Positions 61,057-64,000 of a stretch of DNA of 64,000 nt are shown in pieces. The stretch covers positions 62,001-126,000 of the forward strand of contig CAURZK010000005.1 of the NCBI GenBank assembly GCA_963529855.1. The letters are read 5' to 3'. The stretch is from 34-65-8 sp963529855 (GTDB lineage: Bacteria > Pseudomonadota > Alphaproteobacteria > Sphingomonadales > Sphingomonadaceae). The position numbers and the translations under genes are program-made. The notes beneath the pieces were generated by a model. That model saw nothing but the letters and a program-made list of their open reading frames with translations, ran no database searches and had not been told where the DNA came from. Position 1 is the first letter of the stretch, and each line of letters opens with the position of its first letter.

Positions 61057-62040
61057 ATGCGGATCGAAGCCATCATGCGGGCACTGGCCGACCCGACGCG
61101 GCTGCGGATCATGCGGCTGTTGTCGGCCATGGAGCTGGCGGTTGGCGAGCTGGCGCAAGTGCTGGGGCAAAGCCAGCCGCGCGTGTCGCGCCACGTCGGC
61201 ATCCTGTGTGACGCCGGTCTTGCGGAACGACACCGCGAAGGAAGCTGGGTCTTTCTGCGCGCGAGCGTCGGTCGCGAGCGCGGCAGTCCGGTGGGCGACG
61301 CGGTGACCCGTCTGCTAGCCACCGCGGAGCGCGAAGATCATGATTTTGCCGCCGCCTGCACGGAAGATCGCCGGCAGCTTGCCGCAATTCGCGCTGCTCG
61401 CGAATCGGGCGCGGAGGCCTATTTTGCCCGTCATGCCGAGGAATGGGACGAGCTGCGCAAACTCCACAGTGCCGACGCATTGGTGGAGCAGCGGCTGGCC
61501 GAAGCGCTGTCCGCCGCACCGCTGGGCGACGTGCTCGACATCGGCACCGGGACTGGGCGCATGGCGGAACTGTTCGCCGGGCAGGCGGGCCGCATCGTGG
61601 CGCTCGACAAGAGCCTCGACATGCTCCGCGTTGCGCGGGCCAAGCTGCAGAACCTCGATGCCGGCAGTGTCGAGCTGGTCCAGGGCGATTTCGCAGCGCT
61701 GCCGTTTGCCGCGCATTCGTTTGACACCGTGCTGCTGCACCAGGTGCTGCATTTCGCCCAAGACCCCACCGCCGCGCTGGCCGAAGCTGCACGGGTGACC
61801 CGGCCCGGCGGTCGGATCGCGATCGTCGATTTCGCCGCGCACGAGCGGGAGGAGCTGCGCGATCGCCACGCTCACGCCCGCCTCGGATTTACCGACGGCG
61901 CGCTCGATACCCTGCTGACCGAAGCGGGCTACGATCCGGTCCCGCCGATCGCGCTCGACGAGGGCGAGCTGGTGGTCAAGATCTGGCTCGGCACGCGCCG
62001 GCCTGCGACCGAAATTCAATCCCGAAAGGCCGTTCGATGA
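61057..62040 (+). CDS. ArsR-type regulator fused to a SAM-dependent methyltransferase
   Basis: 327 residues. An N-terminal ArsR/SmtB winged helix (IEAIMRALADPTRLRIMRLL, then SQPRVSRHVGILCDAGLAE) and a C-terminal class I methyltransferase with motif I LDIGTGTGRMAELFAG near 172-187. It precedes metF and metH in an overlapping operon, as in other alphaproteobacteria, where such proteins sense SAH and control methionine-cycle genes. The start is uncertain: ATG at 61045 is inside an operator-like palindrome, so ATG at 61057 is used, which also fits the usual N-terminus of the family. Confidence 0.85.
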   Translation: MRIEAIMRALADPTRLRIMRLLSAMELAVGELAQVLGQSQPRVSRHVGILCDAGLAERHREGSWVFLRASVGRERGSPVGDAVTRLLATAEREDHDFAAACTEDRRQLAAIRAARESGAEAYFARHAEEWDELRKLHSADALVEQRLAEALSAAPLGDVLDIGTGTGRMAELFAGQAGRIVALDKSLDMLRVARAKLQNLDAGSVELVQGDFAALPFAAHSFDTVLLHQVLHFAQDPTAALAEAARVTRPGGRIAIVDFAAHEREELRDRHAHARLGFTDGALDTLLTEAGYDPVPPIALDEGELVVKIWLGTRRPATEIQSRKAVR

Positions 62041-62966
62041 GCCCGACGCTCGACCAGATGCACGAGGCGCGTCGCGCACTCGAAACCCCGCTGTTCTCCG
62101 GTCTGCCGGGCGATATCGAGGTCAGCTTCGAATTCTTTCCGCCCAAGAGCGAGAAGATGGAGGCGCAGCTGTGGGACGCAGTGCAGGAGCTTGCTCCGCT
62201 CGCGCCGCGCTTCGTTTCGGTCACTTACGGCGCGGGCGGATCGACGCGCGAAAGAACCCACGGCACTGTCGCCCGGATTATTCGCGAGGCACGCATTCCG
62301 GCCGCCGCGCACCTCACTTGCGTCGATGCGACCAAGGCGGAAATCCGCGAGGTGGCGGAGCAATACTGGGAAGCCGGTGTGCGCCACATCGTCGCGCTGC
62401 GCGGTGACGCGGGCGAGCCGGGCGCGCCCTTCACGCCGCATCCCTATGGTTATGCCAACGCGGCCGAGCTGGTCGCGGGGCTGAAGGAAGTCGCCGACTT
62501 CGAAATTTCGGTAGCCGCCTATCCCGAAACGCATCCCGACGCGCGCTGCCCCGAGGCTGACCTCGACAATCTGAAGCGCAAGCTGGACGCAGGGGCGAGC
62601 CGCGCGATCACGCAGTTCTTCTTTTCGCCCGAAACTTTCTTTCGCTTCCGCGATGCGGCGGCGCGGGTCGGCATCACCGCGCCGATCGTGCCAGGCATCC
62701 TGCCGGTGACCAATGTCGCGCAGGCCCGCAAGTTCGCAGGCGCGTGCGGGGCGGAAATTCCGGCGTGGATGGACGGCCTGTTCGAAGGGCTCGACGAACG
62801 TCCGGCCGCGCGTCAGCTTGTCGCCGCGACCGTCGCAGCCGAGCTGTGCCGCCGGCTCTATGCAGGCGGGGTGCGCCAGTTCCACTTCTACACCCTCAAC
62901 CGGGCGGATCTCGCCTACGCGATCTGCCACATGCTCGGGATGCGCCCGAAGGAGACGGCGGCATGA
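62037..62966 (+). CDS. metF: Methylenetetrahydrofolate reductase
   Basis: 309 residues: FEFFPPKSEKM near residue 31 (the catalytic Glu of the family), SVTYGAGGSTRERTH, and AAHLTCVDATKAEIRE, VALRGDAGEPG, then TQFFFSPETFFRF. It makes 5-methyl-THF for methionine synthase with FAD and NADH. Starts on the ATGA that ends the preceding regulator gene and overlaps the methionine synthase start (ATGA). Confidence 0.96.
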   Translation: MSPTLDQMHEARRALETPLFSGLPGDIEVSFEFFPPKSEKMEAQLWDAVQELAPLAPRFVSVTYGAGGSTRERTHGTVARIIREARIPAAAHLTCVDATKAEIREVAEQYWEAGVRHIVALRGDAGEPGAPFTPHPYGYANAAELVAGLKEVADFEISVAAYPETHPDARCPEADLDNLKRKLDAGASRAITQFFFSPETFFRFRDAAARVGITAPIVPGILPVTNVAQARKFAGACGAEIPAWMDGLFEGLDERPAARQLVAATVAAELCRRLYAGGVRQFHFYTLNRADLAYAICHMLGMRPKETAA

Positions 62967-64000
62967 GCGCGCGCGAAAAACTGCTGGCCGAGGCGGCGAA
63001 GCGCATCCTGATCAAGGATGGCCCCTATGGCACCGCGATCCAGAATGCGAAGCTGGCGGCGGAAGATTACGCCGGCGACACCGGCCTTGCGCATGACCAG
63101 AAGGGCAACAACGATCTGGTCAACCTGACCCAGCCACAGGTGATCCGCGCGATCTGCGACCAATACATTGCCGCGGGCGCGACCGTGCTTGCCACCAACA
63201 CCTTCAACGCCAACCGGATCAGCCAGGCCGATTACGGTGCGGAACATCTGGTGCGCGAAATCAACATCGCCGCCGCGCACGTGATCCGCGCCGCCGTCGA
63301 CGAAGCGACTGCAAAAGACGGCGTGCCCCGGTTCGTATGCGGCGCGATGGGGCCGACCAACAAGACGCTGTCGTTGTCGCCCAATGTCGAGGACCCGGGT
63401 TACCGCGAAGTCACCTTCGACGAAGTGGTCGAGGTCTACCGCGAACAGGCCGCCGCGCTGGTCGAGGGCGGGTGCGACTTCGTGCTGATCGAAACGGTGT
63501 TCGATACGCTGAACTGCAAGGCTGCGGTGATGGCCGTCAAGTTGCTCGAACGGGAACTTGGCCGCGACGTGCCTTTAATGATCTCGCTCACGCTGACCGA
63601 CCTGTCGGGGCGCAACCTGTCGGGTCACACGGTCGAGGCGTTCTGGCACGCGGTGCGCCATGCGAAACCGGTGACGATCGGGCTGAACTGCTCGTTCGGC
63701 GCCGACCAGCTGCGTCCGCACGTGCAGGTCCTGTCCGATCAGGCGGACACGCTGCTGATGGCCTATCCCAATGCGGGGCTGCCGAACGAACTCGGCGAAT
63801 ACGACGAGCTGCCCGAAACGACCGCATCGCTGGTGCGCCAGTGGGCCGAGGGCGGACGGGTCAATATTCTGGGCGGCTGCTGCGGCAATACCCCCGCGCA
63901 CATCGCAGCGATGGCCCGGGCGGTCGAAGGGATCGCACCGCGCAAGGTGCCGACGATCGCGCCCGCGATGCGTCTCGCCGGTCTTGAACCCTTTATCCTG
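62963..64000 (+). CDS. metH: Methionine synthase, homocysteine-binding part (3' end outside window)
   Basis: 346 residues are seen: MSAREKLLAEAAKRILIKDGPYGTAIQ, a TIM-barrel homocysteine methyltransferase domain with zinc ligands GLNCSFG (near 247-253) and GGCCGNTP (near 312). It transfers the methyl group of methylcobalamin to homocysteine. The frame is open at the window's edge, so it is not possible to tell whether it is the first part of a full metH or the shorter split form found in some alphaproteobacteria. Overlaps metF by ATGA. Confidence 0.92.
   Translation, partial: MSAREKLLAEAAKRILIKDGPYGTAIQNAKLAAEDYAGDTGLAHDQKGNNDLVNLTQPQVIRAICDQYIAAGATVLATNTFNANRISQADYGAEHLVREINIAAAHVIRAAVDEATAKDGVPRFVCGAMGPTNKTLSLSPNVEDPGYREVTFDEVVEVYREQAAALVEGGCDFVLIETVFDTLNCKAAVMAVKLLERELGRDVPLMISLTLTDLSGRNLSGHTVEAFWHAVRHAKPVTIGLNCSFGADQLRPHVQVLSDQADTLLMAYPNAGLPNELGEYDELPETTASLVRQWAEGGRVNILGGCCGNTPAHIAAMARAVEGIAPRKVPTIAPAMRLAGLEPFIL

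Noticed and set aside
1..64000. CRISPR array, integrase or transposase gene
   Set aside because: No regularly spaced repeats and no recombinase motif were found on either strand; only remnants of sites were seen.

Overview
The window looks like the chromosome of an alphaproteobacterium of the order Sphingomonadales, most likely family Erythrobacteraceae. This is inferred from the rplK/rplA, nusG/secE, metF/metH and fused 2-oxoacid dehydrogenase genes at the right end and from the high GC content; no 16S gene is present to prove it.

Layout. (1) 1-3065, minus strand: an AAA ATPase and a subtilisin-like S8 protease matching the IetAS antiphage pair; the protease runs off the left edge. (2) 3463-3748: an intact tRNA-Arg(CCG) and, 170 bases away, a 42-base copy of the 5' half of a tRNA-Arg, which looks like an integration scar. 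A 5'-truncated small membrane-protein gene of the DUF5676 type follows. (3) 4296-11571: membrane and stress genes: an APC permease, K+ channel, DUF305 protein and lipoprotein run of overlapping genes, a metallo-beta-lactamase/rhodanese protein, a broken persulfide-dioxygenase-like gene, a MerT-like protein and a 1-Cys peroxiredoxin. (4) 11707-29498: a copper block with CueR, a multicopper oxidase, a DUF411 protein, Met-rich peptides, CusCBA, CusF and a CopA-type P-type ATPase. At least four promoters carry a CueR-type dyad with a 19-base spacer; they also sit in front of a CBS-domain protein with four Cys-Cys pairs and an isoprenylcysteine-methyltransferase-like membrane protein. (5) 29519-44649: divalent-metal genes: an FTR1/cytochrome c permease, CDF exporters, a CadR/PbrR-type MerR regulator, a CzcCBA efflux system and DmeF, interrupted by an acetolactate-synthase-like/aldehyde dehydrogenase gene pair. 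(6) 44922-47110: a fusion scar that joins a truncated PAS sensor gene to a truncated TonB-dependent receptor. (7) 47277-49618: a mer-like operon (MerT-like protein, Cys-rich small protein, flavin disulfide reductase) with a divergent MerR regulator. (8) 49748-49909: a short inverted-repeat element like an IS relic. (9) 50243-64000: apparently core genome.

How it works together: Cu(I) would be sensed by CueR, oxidised or bound in the periplasm (multicopper oxidase, DUF411, Met-rich proteins, CusF) and expelled by the P-type ATPase and CusCBA. Zn/Co/Cd/Pb would be handled by CzcCBA, the CDF proteins and the FTR1-type permease under MerR-type control. No integrase, transposase or conjugation gene is visible; the accessory region contains several truncated genes and joints, so it appears to have been assembled by several recombination events. 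Starts were moved from the longest open frame wherever a promoter, ribosome binding site or coupled stop codon argued for it.
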